The notes below the pieces were generated by a model. The model ran no database searches, was not told the DNA's origin, and saw nothing but the letters and a program-made list of their open reading frames with translations. Shown here piece by piece: positions 17,558-26,355 of a DNA stretch of 64,000 nt. The translations under genes and the position numbers were made by a program. Source of the DNA: Gammaproteobacteria bacterium (lineage in GTDB: Bacteria > Pseudomonadota > Gammaproteobacteria > HK1); NCBI GenBank assembly GCA_012103455.1, contig WLWT01000001.1:663501-727500 (forward strand), given 5' to 3'. Each line of letters begins with the position of its first letter. The stretch's first letter is position 1.

Positions 17558-18061
17558 ATGAGCGCCTACGCACGTATGGAACGGCTCGCCGAGCAGCTCC
17601 GAACACTCACCGACAAGAACGCCTGCTGGCGGCTCATGACCCGCTACGCCCGCGCCGTCGATGAGGAATTGGACGAGGAGTTAGCCGCTATCTACACCGA
17701 AGATGCTACCTGCCAGACCGTCCCCTGGTCCCAGGGCAAAGTGATCAGCGGCCGGGACAACATAGTGCGGCTCTTCAAGGGCTACCAAGCACGCTTCGTC
17801 AACCGCAAACGCTTTATCACCAACGAGCAAATCGATCTGACCGGTGCGGACACGGCGCTAGGCTGGTCCAACTGGCTGGTGCTACATGCCAACGGCGGGC
17901 ACTCTTACGTCGGCTGGGGCAGCTATGATTGGGGCTTCACCCGGGTGGATGGCACTTGGCTCATCTCCAACATGGTGGTCAAGATAGACACCATGACCAC
18001 CTTGCAAAACGGCTGGGGAGACGCGGAGAAGCTGCTCGTTCGATTCCCGCCCAAGCCATAA
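17558..18061 (+). CDS. SnoaL-like (NTF2-fold) protein
   Basis: A 167-residue protein with the NTF2-like alpha+beta fold pattern: ITRYARAVDEELDEELAAIY-like N-terminal helices (LMTRYARAVDEELDEELAAI), TEDATCQ, GRDNIVRLFKGY and the late strands GWGSYDWGFTRVDGTWLIS. Proteins of this fold include SnoaL cyclases, dehydratases and ring-hydroxylase small subunits. The gene starts 28 bases from the start of the longest LLM frame on the opposite strand, so a shared divergent promoter region is likely. It is followed after 32 bases by an enoyl-CoA hydratase gene, suggesting a small catabolic operon. Confidence 0.8.
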   Translation: MSAYARMERLAEQLRTLTDKNACWRLMTRYARAVDEELDEELAAIYTEDATCQTVPWSQGKVISGRDNIVRLFKGYQARFVNRKRFITNEQIDLTGADTALGWSNWLVLHANGGHSYVGWGSYDWGFTRVDGTWLISNMVVKIDTMTTLQNGWGDAEKLLVRFPPKP

Positions 18062-18093
18062 CAAGACATAAAACACCTAAGAGCAAGGCATTC

Positions 18094-18813
18094 ATGATCG
18101 AACTGAATAAAGAGGGCGATGTCTTTCGCCTCACTATGAACGCTGGCGAAAACCGCTGGAACACGGCATTCGTACGGGCGTTCGCCGCGGCTCTGGACGA
18201 AGTAGAGGCGTCAACCGGTCCAGCCGCCCTGGTAACGGCGTCGGCCTCGCAAAAGTTCTTCTCAAACGGCCTGGATCTGGAATGGCACCGCTCGCAAGGA
18301 GCCCATCCAGGCGGCGATCGCAGCGTATTTGGCGATGAGTTCATGGCTTTGATGGCCCGCATCATCACCCTGCCCATCCCCACCATCGCGGCGGTGAACG
18401 GCCACGCTTTCGGCGCAGGCTTCATGGCCGCGCTCAGTCACGATCTTCGTTTCATGCGCGTGGACCGGGGTTTTGCCTGCGCCAACGAGGTGGCAATAGG
18501 CATGGTGATCCCTCCCCCCGAATTGGCTTTGTTTCGTCATAAGATGCCGATGAACGCCTTCTTCGAGACGGTGCAGCACGCACGCCGATGGACCGGCCCG
18601 GACGCTTTGAAGGCGGGCATCGTGCAGGCCACGGCACCACTTGAAACGCTGCTCGAAGCAGCCACCGCCAAAGCCGCTTCGCTGGCCCGGCTAGGTGCGG
18701 ATCGCGAAGTGTACGGGCGCATGAAAGAGAGCCTCTACGGCGAAAACGCCGCCATCAACAATGTGCATGGACCGGCATACATGCTCCGCAACCGTGCTCA
18801 ATTCCATCACTGA
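18094..18813 (+). CDS. Enoyl-CoA hydratase/isomerase family protein
   Basis: A 239-residue crotonase-fold protein. The oxyanion-hole segments are FFSNGLDLEW and AAVNGHAFGAGFMAALSHDL. The pattern (SNGLDLEW, no typical hydratase Glu pair) is closer to the delta3,delta2-enoyl-CoA isomerase branch than to classical hydratases, but this is tentative. ATG at 18094 begins the conserved MIELNKEGDVFRLTMN. It lies 32 bases after the SnoaL-like gene and 51 bases before a membrane-protein gene on the same strand. Probably takes part in breaking down an acyl-CoA intermediate. Confidence 0.88.
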   Translation: MIELNKEGDVFRLTMNAGENRWNTAFVRAFAAALDEVEASTGPAALVTASASQKFFSNGLDLEWHRSQGAHPGGDRSVFGDEFMALMARIITLPIPTIAAVNGHAFGAGFMAALSHDLRFMRVDRGFACANEVAIGMVIPPPELALFRHKMPMNAFFETVQHARRWTGPDALKAGIVQATAPLETLLEAATAKAASLARLGADREVYGRMKESLYGENAAINNVHGPAYMLRNRAQFHH

Positions 18814-18864
18814 GTAGCAGCAGCCCAGGTTCCCCACCGACTACCGTGCCCCATTGACCCGCCC

Positions 18865-19884
18865 GTGACGCCGGCTTTGTGGCGCGCCCTGGCGCTGGTC
18901 TTCGGAGCCAGCCTCTTCGCATGGTTCTTATCCCAGTTCGACCTGCTGGAACTCTTCATGCAGGTGGCGAACGCCGGCTGGACAGTCGTCATTGGCGCCC
19001 TGTTCATCTATTTAGCGGGATTTTATGTAGATTCGATCACCTGGCATCTATGTCTCACCACGCCACCACTGTCCTGGTCCTGGAGCGTACGGATCTTCCT
19101 CATCAGGGTAGCGGGAGAGACGTATAACGCTCTGCTGCCGGCTGCGGGATTTGGTGGCGAGCCGCTGAAAATACTGCTTCTCAAGCGGCACTACGGCATT
19201 GATGTGCATGAAAGCACCGCCTCGGTAATAGTATCCCGGACGGTCAATCTCATCAGTTTAATCATATTCCTGCTAGCCGGCTTCGCCCTCATCATCGCCT
19301 CACCCGTCCTGCAGGGCGAATTGAAATGGATTGCCGGGATCGGCCTTGGCGCATTGAGCATGGGCACCGCCGGATTTTGGGCCGTGCAGCACCACGGTGG
19401 GCTTTCCACACTCTTGCGCCGTATCCTGCCCCGCCAGCAGCGGTGGGCGGAACATATGGAGGTATTGGAGGCTCATTTCGCGGCGTTCTACCGCAAGACC
19501 CGCGGGCGCGTTCCAGCCGCCATCGCCCTGGCCCTGGTCAACTGGCTGATCGGCACCTTGGAGGTGTGGTTCATCATGCTGATGCTAGGCGTACCAGTCA
19601 GCTTCGCCGAGGCCCTCATCATCGAATCGGCGACCCAACTGGTACGCACCGGTGCGTTCTTCATCCCCGCCGCCCTGGGTGCGCAAGAGGGTGTGCTCAT
19701 GCTGATGGCCGGCGCCTTGACCGGGCAAGTGGCGGCCAGCGCCGCCATGGCCCTGATTCGCCGGGCCCGGGAGCTCCTGTGGCTCGCGCTTGGCGTGGCC
19801 ATTAGCGTGATGCTGATCCGCAGCGCCGCAATCCCAACAGACGCCGAGTTCCTATCCGGCACAAAAATCACAACGAAGGATTAA
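18865..19884 (+). CDS. Lysylphosphatidylglycerol-synthase-like / UPF0104 membrane protein
   Basis: A 339-residue polytopic membrane protein of the flippase-like family that includes the transmembrane part of MprF and HpnL. Family features are the AAGFGGEPLKILLLKRH loop near 90-110, the SVIVSRTVNLI helix and RTGAFFIPAALGAQEG near 265-285, the strongest family signature. About eight hydrophobic helices are visible. Start is GTG at 18865. It may move lipids or polyprenyl-linked molecules; no neighbouring gene reveals the substrate. Confidence 0.85.
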   Translation: MTPALWRALALVFGASLFAWFLSQFDLLELFMQVANAGWTVVIGALFIYLAGFYVDSITWHLCLTTPPLSWSWSVRIFLIRVAGETYNALLPAAGFGGEPLKILLLKRHYGIDVHESTASVIVSRTVNLISLIIFLLAGFALIIASPVLQGELKWIAGIGLGALSMGTAGFWAVQHHGGLSTLLRRILPRQQRWAEHMEVLEAHFAAFYRKTRGRVPAAIALALVNWLIGTLEVWFIMLMLGVPVSFAEALIIESATQLVRTGAFFIPAALGAQEGVLMLMAGALTGQVAASAAMALIRRARELLWLALGVAISVMLIRSAAIPTDAEFLSGTKITTKD

Positions 19885-19888
19885 GGCC

Positions 19889-20230
19889 GTGTTCTTCTTC
19901 GCCTTTGCCGCCACAGTGGAGATCATCCTCGGGGCATGGCGCTATATCCTCGTATTCCTGGCGCTGGCCATAGGCACTCACGTCACCTATTCGCCTACCG
20001 GAGACACAGTGCCCACACTAAGCCTCTACGGCGTCGTGATGGGGGTCATGGGCCTTTACGCCTGGTTTTTGCCAACCAGCGGCATCCGCTTGCTTTCCGA
20101 TGCGCCATGCAGTGCTGCGGCGCGTCCAGATACGCCAAGCCAGCCTGCTGCGCCAACCGGACCGCCGCCAACAGATTCTCGCAGCCGGTTGCGGTGGAAT
20201 CGCCCGCCGCAGGCTCGACGGGCGGCATGA
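19889..20230 (+). pseudogene. Possible rhomboid-family remnant
   Basis: A 113-residue frame. ATVEIILGAWRYILVFLALA and TLSLYGVVMGVMGLYAWFLP resemble two consecutive helices of rhomboid intramembrane proteases, where the catalytic serine sits in a GxSG motif. Here that position reads LYG, so Ser is absent. The N-terminal domain and the later catalytic His helix are also missing, and the tail (after IRLLS) is Pro/Arg-rich and not membrane-like. If the family guess is right, this is a degraded fragment. It starts five bases after the upstream gene. Confidence 0.4.
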
Positions 20231-20267
20231 AACCCATGCGGACGTTCGGATTCACTCCAGCGCCCAT

Positions 20268-21098
20268 TCAGTGAAAAGGCCGATCGCCAGTGACGGTCAC
20301 GCGCCGCCCCGAGCGCACCTGCGGATAGTAATCCCACATGGCGTGATGCAGCGCACACCGGTTATCCCACATGGCGACAGAATTGCGCTGCCACTTGAAC
20401 CGGCATTGAAAATTCGGCTTAGCGATGTGGTTGAACAGAAAACCGAGCAGCGCATCGCTTTCGTCTTGCGGGATGCCGTCAATATGCGTGGTAAAGGTGG
20501 CGTTGACATAAATAGTCTTGCGCCCAGTCAGTGGATGCGTGCGAATCACCGGGTGGGAGGCGCGAGGGTAGGTTTTTTGCGACACATCCACGCCCGCTTT
20601 TTGCGCCCGGTCGCGGTAGTTGGGGCCACCGTCGTGGGTCGCGGTCAAACCGGCCAGCATGCTTTTCATAGGCTCTGAGAGGGCCTCATAAGCCGCGTAC
20701 ATATTGGCGAACAACGTATCGCCGCCGGTTGGCGGTACCGTTTCCAACTGCAAGATACTGATAGAGGGAGGCTGCGGATCGCATGACACATCGGTATGCC
20801 ATTTATCGCCAGCCGTCCAGATAGTGTTCTCATCGGCGTGGATGCGAAGAATCTCCGGCGGCAATCCGGCGTATTTGCGGTAATCATTGGCGGCGGGATG
20901 GATATGCAATGGTCCAAACCGCTGGCCGAACGCCATATGCTGCTCAACGCTGAGATCTTGATCGCGGAAGAACAGCACCAGATGATCCAAAAATGCCTGC
21001 TCTATCTGAGCGAATTCAGCGCCGCTGAGCTGCCCTAGATCGGCGCCGGATACTTCGGCACCAATCATCGGAGTAAGTGGTGTAACCTCGAATGCCAT
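20268..21098 (-). CDS. TauD/TfdA-family alpha-ketoglutarate-dependent dioxygenase
   Basis: A 276-residue Fe(II)/2-oxoglutarate dioxygenase. The iron ligands are visible as H101 and D103 in KWHTDVSC and the distal His in CALHHAMWDYYP; the 2-oxoglutarate-binding Arg lies in RSGRRVTVTGDRP. Other family segments are VLFFRDQDLS and FGPLHIHPA. Family members cut sulfonates (taurine), phenoxyacetates or alkyl sulfates, releasing sulfite or phenols. It sits alone, convergent with the genes upstream. Substrate cannot be decided from sequence. Confidence 0.92.
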   Translation of the reverse strand: MAFEVTPLTPMIGAEVSGADLGQLSGAEFAQIEQAFLDHLVLFFRDQDLSVEQHMAFGQRFGPLHIHPAANDYRKYAGLPPEILRIHADENTIWTAGDKWHTDVSCDPQPPSISILQLETVPPTGGDTLFANMYAAYEALSEPMKSMLAGLTATHDGGPNYRDRAQKAGVDVSQKTYPRASHPVIRTHPLTGRKTIYVNATFTTHIDGIPQDESDALLGFLFNHIAKPNFQCRFKWQRNSVAMWDNRCALHHAMWDYYPQVRSGRRVTVTGDRPFH

Positions 21099-21416
21099 CA
21101 GCTTAATCTCCCGCAGTTGAGCGAGCGCCGAAGCTAACAGGCGCTTTCGGGGATGTACAGAAGCCGGCTATTTGGCGGGAGCAGCCAAACGTTATGGCTT
21201 ACAAAAGCCGGGTTGATATAGTGGGACGGTATAGTGGGACAGACGGGGAAGTGATAGCGGTGCAACGCATTGAGGATGAATTGCCAGGCGTTTTGTCACC
21301 AAGCGCGCTGCGGTCAACGCCATGGACATGGGCGATCAGCGCCCGGATCAGAGGTTGCCCCCTCATACCGGCGCTGCTGACTTCGGTAGCAGAGCTATTC
21401 ATGGATGGGTCTTGAG
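21099..21416. other. Gene-free stretch upstream of the dioxygenase gene
   Basis: I see no convincing gene. A short direct repeat TATAGTGGGAC occurs twice at about 21217-21240. The stretch separates the dioxygenase start from the MITE at 21417 and probably contains its promoter. Confidence 0.35.
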
Positions 21417-21556
21417 GGCGCCTGATAAAAATAGTCATTTTTTCGTGAGTGCAAGGAAGCACCGCGCGCACCACCGCAGTGTCTAGGTGATACCAGAGGA
21501 TTGGAGCACGGAGCCGACGCCGCAATCGCGGAAAAAGTGCATTTTTAGCGGTGCCC
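21417..21556 (-). mobile_element. 140-bp MITE, copy 2 (inverted)
   Basis: The same unit as at 8255-8394, in reverse orientation: it begins with GGGCGCCTGATAAAAATAGT (a degenerate end) and finishes with ATTTTTAGCGGTGCCC. Internal markers TTCGTGAGTGCAAGGAAGCA and CGCAATCGCGGAAAAAGTGC match. It interrupts the higA-like fragment at its right edge. Confidence 0.86.
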
Positions 21557-21699
21557 GGAAGATATTTATCATAATCTTCGATTAGCTCATCCATTAACTC
21601 CAGAGCTTGCTCATACTCTTCCTCACTGTGAATGCGACTGACAAAGCCCGCTTCAGAGAAAAAGTCTACAGCTTTTTGCTTTAGATTTGCGTATCTCAT
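21557..21699 (-). pseudogene. HigA-like antitoxin fragment
   Basis: The frame from ATG 21699 reads MRYANLKQKAVDFFSEAGFV, then IHSEEEYEQALELMDELIED and YDKYLP. IHSEEEYEQALELMDELIE matches the N-terminal segment of HigA-type antitoxins that precedes the helix-turn-helix. The frame then enters the MITE at 21556, so the DNA-binding part is lost. The start overlaps the stop of the HigB-like fragment (ATGA). Confidence 0.75.
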
Positions 21700-21766
21700 G
21701 TGCCTGCCTCCTTTGCATACTTCTTGCATAGTTCGTCGTATTCAGCGTGCGTGACAATATGCTTGA
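21696..21766 (-). pseudogene. HigB-like toxin, C-terminal fragment
   Basis: The last residues HIVTHAEYDELCKKYAKEAG-T followed by TGA; THAEYD is the conserved end of HigB mRNA interferases. Everything upstream is replaced by the IS4-family element that begins at 21767. The stop overlaps the higA-like start by four bases, as in intact higBA operons. Confidence 0.7.
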
Positions 21767-23053
21767 CATCACTGCTGTCCCACAAACTTTTGAATGAGCT
21801 TAGAATCAAAGACTATTCTGCGCTAATTTGTTAGAATGGAGGTCCAGAATATCTTTCAATATCAACAGGATAATAGCCTTGAGTCACAGTAACAGCGTAT
21901 TTTCACAGCTACTAAAACTGATTTCTAGACATGAGTTCGAAACCCTCGCCAAAACCCACCATAAAGGCCGTATGTTGAGGACAATGTCACGCTGGTCACA
22001 GTTTGTGGCGTTGAGCTTTGCCCAACTCGCCGGGCGCTGTAGTTTGCGAGATATTGTCAGCAACTTGGATAAACAACGCCGCAAAAGTTACCATTTGGGT
22101 ATCGGTAAGGTCAGTCGAAGTTCTCTGGCTCGTGTTAACGAGCAACAGCCTTATCAACTCTACGAAGGATTATTTTGGAAGCTGCTGGCACGATGTCAAA
22201 GCTTGGCGCCTAGGCATGGGTTTCGTTTTAAAAATAAGCTTTATTCCTTGGATGCATCGACCATCGATTTATGCTTATCACTATTTCCTTGGGCCAAATT
22301 TCGCAAGACCAAAGGCGCGATTAAACTACAGGTTGGTCTGGACCATGATGGTTTTTTACCGGTCTTTATGACTATTACCGAAGGCAAACAACAAGATATT
22401 ACACAAGGCCGTAGTTTAGAACTGGATGCGGGTTCTATTGTGGTGTTTGATCGTGGCTATACGGACTACACGTGGTTTAACTTGCTCAATTCAAAGGGGA
22501 TTTATTTTGTCACCCGGTTGAAAGCCAATACGAAATACCGAGTGATTTCTCGCCATCCGGTCAATAAAGAGCAGGGCATCACCTCGGAGCGGACGCTGAT
22601 TTTAACGGGCCCTAAAGCCGATACCTGCCCGATTAAGTTGCGCCGGATGGGTTATAGTGACCCAGGGACCGGCAAGCATTACGTCTTTCTCACCCATCAA
22701 TTCGAATTGACTGCCAAAACCATTGCAGATATTTATAAGTCGCGTTGGCAAATCGAGTTATTTTTCAAATGCATCAAACAAAATTTGAAGATTAAGTCAT
22801 TCGTAGGGACGTCAAAAAATGCTGTCATGACTCAAATAGGGGTCGCTATGTGTATGTATTTAATGGTTGCTTACCTGAAATTCTGTAGCAAACTCGATTT
22901 AAGCATTCAACAGATTATTAGACTCTTTCAAGTCAATTTATTTGAGCGAAGAGACCTGTGGGGACTACTCAAAGGAGACCCTCCAGGCCCTATTGAAACT
23001 CAGGTCCAGATGCAGTTTACATTTTCATGAAAGTTTATGGGACAGCAGTGATG
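21767..23053 (+). mobile_element. IS4-family insertion sequence, about 1.29 kb
   Basis: The ends are perfect 16-bp inverted repeats CATCACTGCTGTCCCA, followed by AAACTTT in both after one variable base. It encodes a full-length transposase. The sequences outside the two ends (CTTGA on the left, TTCTG on the right) show no direct duplication, so the two flanks may not have been contiguous before. A solo copy of the 16-bp end lies at 26428-26443. Confidence 0.88.
21879..23030 (+). CDS. IS4-family DDE transposase
   Basis: About 383 residues from TTG 21879 (SHSNSVFSQLLKLISRHEFE), a start that gives the usual N-terminus of this IS4 subgroup; the frame is open from 21828. Catalytic residues are Asp in YSLDASTIDLCL, Asp in IVVFDRGYTDY, and Glu in the Y-(2)-R-(3)-E-(6)-K signature IYKSRWQIELFFKCIKQNLK. 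No frameshift or stop is present, so it is probably functional. GC content is low compared with the core genes. Confidence 0.92.
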   Translation: MSHSNSVFSQLLKLISRHEFETLAKTHHKGRMLRTMSRWSQFVALSFAQLAGRCSLRDIVSNLDKQRRKSYHLGIGKVSRSSLARVNEQQPYQLYEGLFWKLLARCQSLAPRHGFRFKNKLYSLDASTIDLCLSLFPWAKFRKTKGAIKLQVGLDHDGFLPVFMTITEGKQQDITQGRSLELDAGSIVVFDRGYTDYTWFNLLNSKGIYFVTRLKANTKYRVISRHPVNKEQGITSERTLILTGPKADTCPIKLRRMGYSDPGTGKHYVFLTHQFELTAKTIADIYKSRWQIELFFKCIKQNLKIKSFVGTSKNAVMTQIGVAMCMYLMVAYLKFCSKLDLSIQQIIRLFQVNLFERRDLWGLLKGDPPGPIETQVQMQFTFS

Positions 23054-23550
23054 TTCTGTATTCTTTTTATTTCATCTATTCCGACTTCTATTGCGTTAGC
23101 ATTGTTTCGTTCTGTATATCTATATTTTGCCACCCAACCCTCTGATGACATCATTCCGACAGTATCGCCTTCTTGGTTTGGCTCGTTGTACAGAAGATGG
23201 AAACCAATATCAAATGAATTTTCTAAAAGAGATACGCTATCTTCTAAGTTTGACATGCATTGGTTGTTACCATTGTATGCTATAACCCAGTATTTTCTTT
23301 CTTCTTCTGGTAGTAAATTTCGATGGTATTTTGTATGTTTCTTATATTTCTCTTCTAATATTACAGTATCGTATATAAGTTCTTCGTTTATAAATGGCGC
23401 GTAAATAGTAATATCTTTTAACTTTTCTCTTATCGTATCTACTTCACTTCCCCTAGCTTTCCTGAAGACGTGATCATCTATAAGCTCAACAGGCTCATAA
23501 TTTTTAACTTGAATATTTGAAATAATAAAAGCAACGCCGCTTTGTAACAT
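23054..23550 (-). pseudogene. Unknown AT-rich gene, 3' end cut by the IS4-family element
   Basis: The frame starts with ATG at 23550 (MLQSGVAFIISNIQVKNYEP) and runs through YDTVILEEKYKKHTKYHRNL, YWVIAYNGNNQCM and EVGIDEIKRIQN before entering the IS end, where the inverted repeat supplies ITAVP and a TAA stop at 23035-23037. I recognise no family. The acidic, AT-rich composition differs from the chromosome core, suggesting phage or plasmid origin. How much of the C-terminus is lost is unknown. Confidence 0.55.
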
Positions 23551-23772
23551 AAATCAAAGCCTCATCTTTTATCGCCTAACATTATATTAGACTTCACAAA
23601 GACGTGATTAACTACGTCACGCCGACGTATATTACCCCAAACAAGGACAGGGCAACACTGACAACTGGTTGCTACCTTCGACGATACGTGTGGACAGCCA
23701 CAAGTATAACCTCATTCCACGATCCTCCCAGTAATACCAGCCTCTCTTGGATTGCAGAATGAATACTATCAC

Positions 23773-25089
23773 GGTTCTTCCGGATTTTGAATGGGTATTG
23801 TATTCTCTCCTGATTAAACTTCCCAGTCCCCAGTGAGAGCCCAGAATGACTGAGCACCAATTTTTAGAAGCCGTCCTCTCTCTCGTAGCCCCTTGGGGCG
23901 TCCATCACGTCGATGTCGACGAAGAGGCGAAAGAAGTGCATGTCTGGCTTGAGCACCAGAAAGGGACCAAGTGGAAGTGTCCAGATTGCGATCAGGAACT
24001 GCCCTGCTACGACCACGGAAGAGAACGGGCTTGGAGGCATCGAGACTTGTTCGAATACAAGACGTGGATTCATGCGAGGCTGCCGAGAGTGAAGGGTCCA
24101 GAGCACGGGGTTCGCCAAGTCCAAGCCCCTTGGGCAGAGGGATCGTCCCGGTTCACAACCCTGATGGAGAGCCATGTGATCGACACGCTCCAACAGTGCG
24201 AGACAGTGGAAGGAGCCCGACGTCTCAACGGTCTCTCTTGGGACGAGACCTTCGGTATCATGCAACGCGCCGTCGCTCGGGGACGAGAACGCAAAGGCGA
24301 CGAAGCTCCCACAAAGAGTCGGGGTCGACGAGAAGGCGTACAAGAAGGGCCACAACTATTTCACCCTCGTCTACGATCTCGACCATTCGTCCGTCGTCCA
24401 TATCTCCCAAGAGCGGACCAAAGCGAGTCTTGTGGAGTATTACGAGAGGCTGACGCCGGCGCAGTTCGGTGCGATCGAAGCCATCTCGATGGACATGTGG
24501 GAGCCGTTCTACCTGGCGACCGTGGAGACGGTTCCGCTGGCGAAAGACAAGATTGTGTTTGATCGATTCCACATTGCGCAGCCCGTCAATAAGGCAGTCG
24601 ACAAGGTGCGGCGCGAGGAAAATCGAACTCTGAAGGCAGAAGGGATCGCTCTCCTCAAAGGCACGAAGTATTTGTGGCTTTATTCCGAGAAGAACCTCCC
24701 GGAAAAACGGAAGGAATCTTTTGAAAGCCTGAAAGCTGTGAACCTGAAGACCGGTCGCGCGTGGTCCATTAAAGAAATGTTGGGCGAACTCTGGGAGGCT
24801 CCCAGCGTCGAAGCGGGGCGCGAGTTCTTCCAACGCTGGTTCGGTGGGGCGAGACGCAGCCAACTGGAGCCGATCAAGACGGTTGCGTTGACGGTCAAGA
24901 ATCATCTCGAAGGGATTCTCAACTATCTCCGACATCGTGTGACCAACGGAGTGGCCGAGGGGATGAACAGCAAGATCCAGACCGTCCGACGGAACGCTCG
25001 TGGCCATCGGAATACCGAGAACTTGAAGACAGCAATCATGTTCTTTTGTGGGAGACTGGAGCTTCACCCACACTAAACCCGGAAGAACC
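23773..25089 (+). mobile_element. ISL3-family insertion sequence, about 1.3 kb
   Basis: The inverted ends are GGTTCTTCCGGATTT at 23773 and (read inward from 25089) GGTTCTTCCGGGTTT. It contains a frameshifted ISL3 transposase. Its right end abuts the truncated IS630 copy at 25090 exactly. No eight-base direct duplication is seen between the two flanks, so the left part of the IS630 element was deleted or exchanged. Confidence 0.85.
23846..25076 (+). pseudogene. ISL3-family transposase with a one-base frameshift
   Basis: The first frame (ATG 23846) has the zinc-finger-like WKCPDCDQELPCYDHGRERA and RHRDLFEYKTWIHARLPRVK of ISL3 transposases, and runs in frame to about 24290. The protein then continues in another frame (VGVDEKAYKKGHNYFTLVYD, then VEYYERLTPAQFGAIEAISM-DMWEPF and KDKIVFDRFHI), which contains the catalytic core (Asp in VGVDEKA, Asp in ISMDMW, Glu near the end in GVAEGMNSKIQ). 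An extra G near AAAGGC at about 24290 explains the break. Probably inactive unless recoded. Confidence 0.85.
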
Positions 25090-26044
25090 AAAAAGTAATT
25101 AAAGCCCTCGGATTCCATCGTTCTTGCATTGACGATTGCTTATCCAGGTATGAGCGAGGTGGTGAACAGGCGCTGTCCACCGGCAAGATCACGGGTCGCC
25201 CAAGAAAGTGTCCCGATGAATGTGCGGATCGCTTACGTGAACGGGTTAAAACGAATCCGTTGCAATTGGATTGTCACGATGCCCTGTGGACGCGCTCGAT
25301 GATTCAGATATGACTGAAAGACAAATTTGGCATCGAAGTCAGCGAGCGTTCGGTGGGCAATAGCCTGTCTCGTTGGGGGATGAGTGCGCAGCGCCCTGGG
25401 TTTAAGGCATACGAGCAAGACCCTGCTCAGGTTAAGGTATGGTTAAAGGAAACTTGGCCTGAAGTACAACGAGAAGCGAAAAGGCGCCGAGCGCAGGTCT
25501 ATTTTGGCGACGAATCGACGATCCGGTCGGATTATCATCGTGGTACCACTTGGGGGGTACGGGGTGATACGCCGGTTGTAGCGAAAACGGGTCGGCGCTT
25601 TAGCGTGAATAGGCTGTCAGCCGTTTCGCCGAAGGGTCACCTGTGTTTCATGGTGACCGAATCACGGGTAACCGCAGACGTTTTTATCGACTTTCCAAGG
25701 CGTTTGCTGCACAACGCCAAGCGAGCGATCTATTTGATTGTTGATGGCCATCCCATTCATCGAGCCAAGAAGGTACAAGAATTTGTCCGCACTAGCCAAG
25801 GTAAGCTCACGTTAGTATTGTTACCGCCGTATTCACCGGAACTCAATCCTGATGAGCTAGTATGGCATCACGTAAAAAGCCAACGGATTGGGCGGACAGT
25901 GGTGGCTACAAAGGAGCAACGGGTGGCCTTAGCTCGTTCGGTGTTGCACTCACTGCAACACAATACGCAAATGATTAAACAGTTTTTCTATGAAGAGCAT
26001 GTCAGATATATTCTGAATTGATATCGGGTAATTTTTTGCCGAAT
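25090..26044 (+). mobile_element. IS630-family element, copy 2, 5'-truncated
   Basis: Nearly identical to copy 1 (10801-11902) but opposite in orientation. It starts inside the helix-turn-helix part directly at the ISL3 end and keeps the other terminus (ATCGGGTAATTTTTTGCCGA at 26024-26041), followed by TA and GTAAC. The left inverted repeat and about 150 bases are missing. Confidence 0.9.
25093..26021 (+). pseudogene. IS630-family transposase fragment with in-frame TGA
   Basis: One frame runs KVIKALGFHRSCIDDCLSRY, then GRPRKCPDECADRLRERVKT and LWTRSMIQI, followed by TGA and then LKDKFGIEVSERSVGNSLSR. The DDE part (GTG 25353) has YFGDESTIRSDYHRGTTWGV, LIVDGHPIHRAKK and LPPYSPELNPDELVWHHVK. 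Unlike copy 1 there is no frameshift before the TGA. The start is missing, so no full product is expected. Confidence 0.85.
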
Positions 26045-26355
26045 TAGTAACACAGTACCCCTGAGTTCTGATTCACTTCAAGGGCACTTTAAGCAACACT
26101 CTGGTTCTAGAGGTTATGCACTTATGATACGAATCCAGCAAATAAAATAAAAAAATGTGTTGTCGCCGGATGTTCCTGGGCGCGATCTCAATATGATGTA
26201 TTTAGGCAACTCAATCAAATCCATATTGATCGAGCCTACGCCAACATTGATCCCAACGAGCATCCGTGTGTGTCAATCCACGCAATGACAGAACGGCTTG
26301 AACTCCAGCCTCCTTCCAGCGCATGCCTGAATTACATAGGCGCTGCTTAACCAAT
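26045..26355. other. Remnant stretch with one unrecognised open frame
   Basis: A plus-strand frame without a clear start ends at 26350. It reads KCVVAGCSWARSQYDVFRQL and then IHIDRAYANIDPNEHPCVSI, ending LNYIGAA. I do not recognise it. The composition is intermediate, and the stretch lies between the IS630 copy and a half MITE, so it may be a cut-off piece of a mobile or phage gene. Confidence 0.25.
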
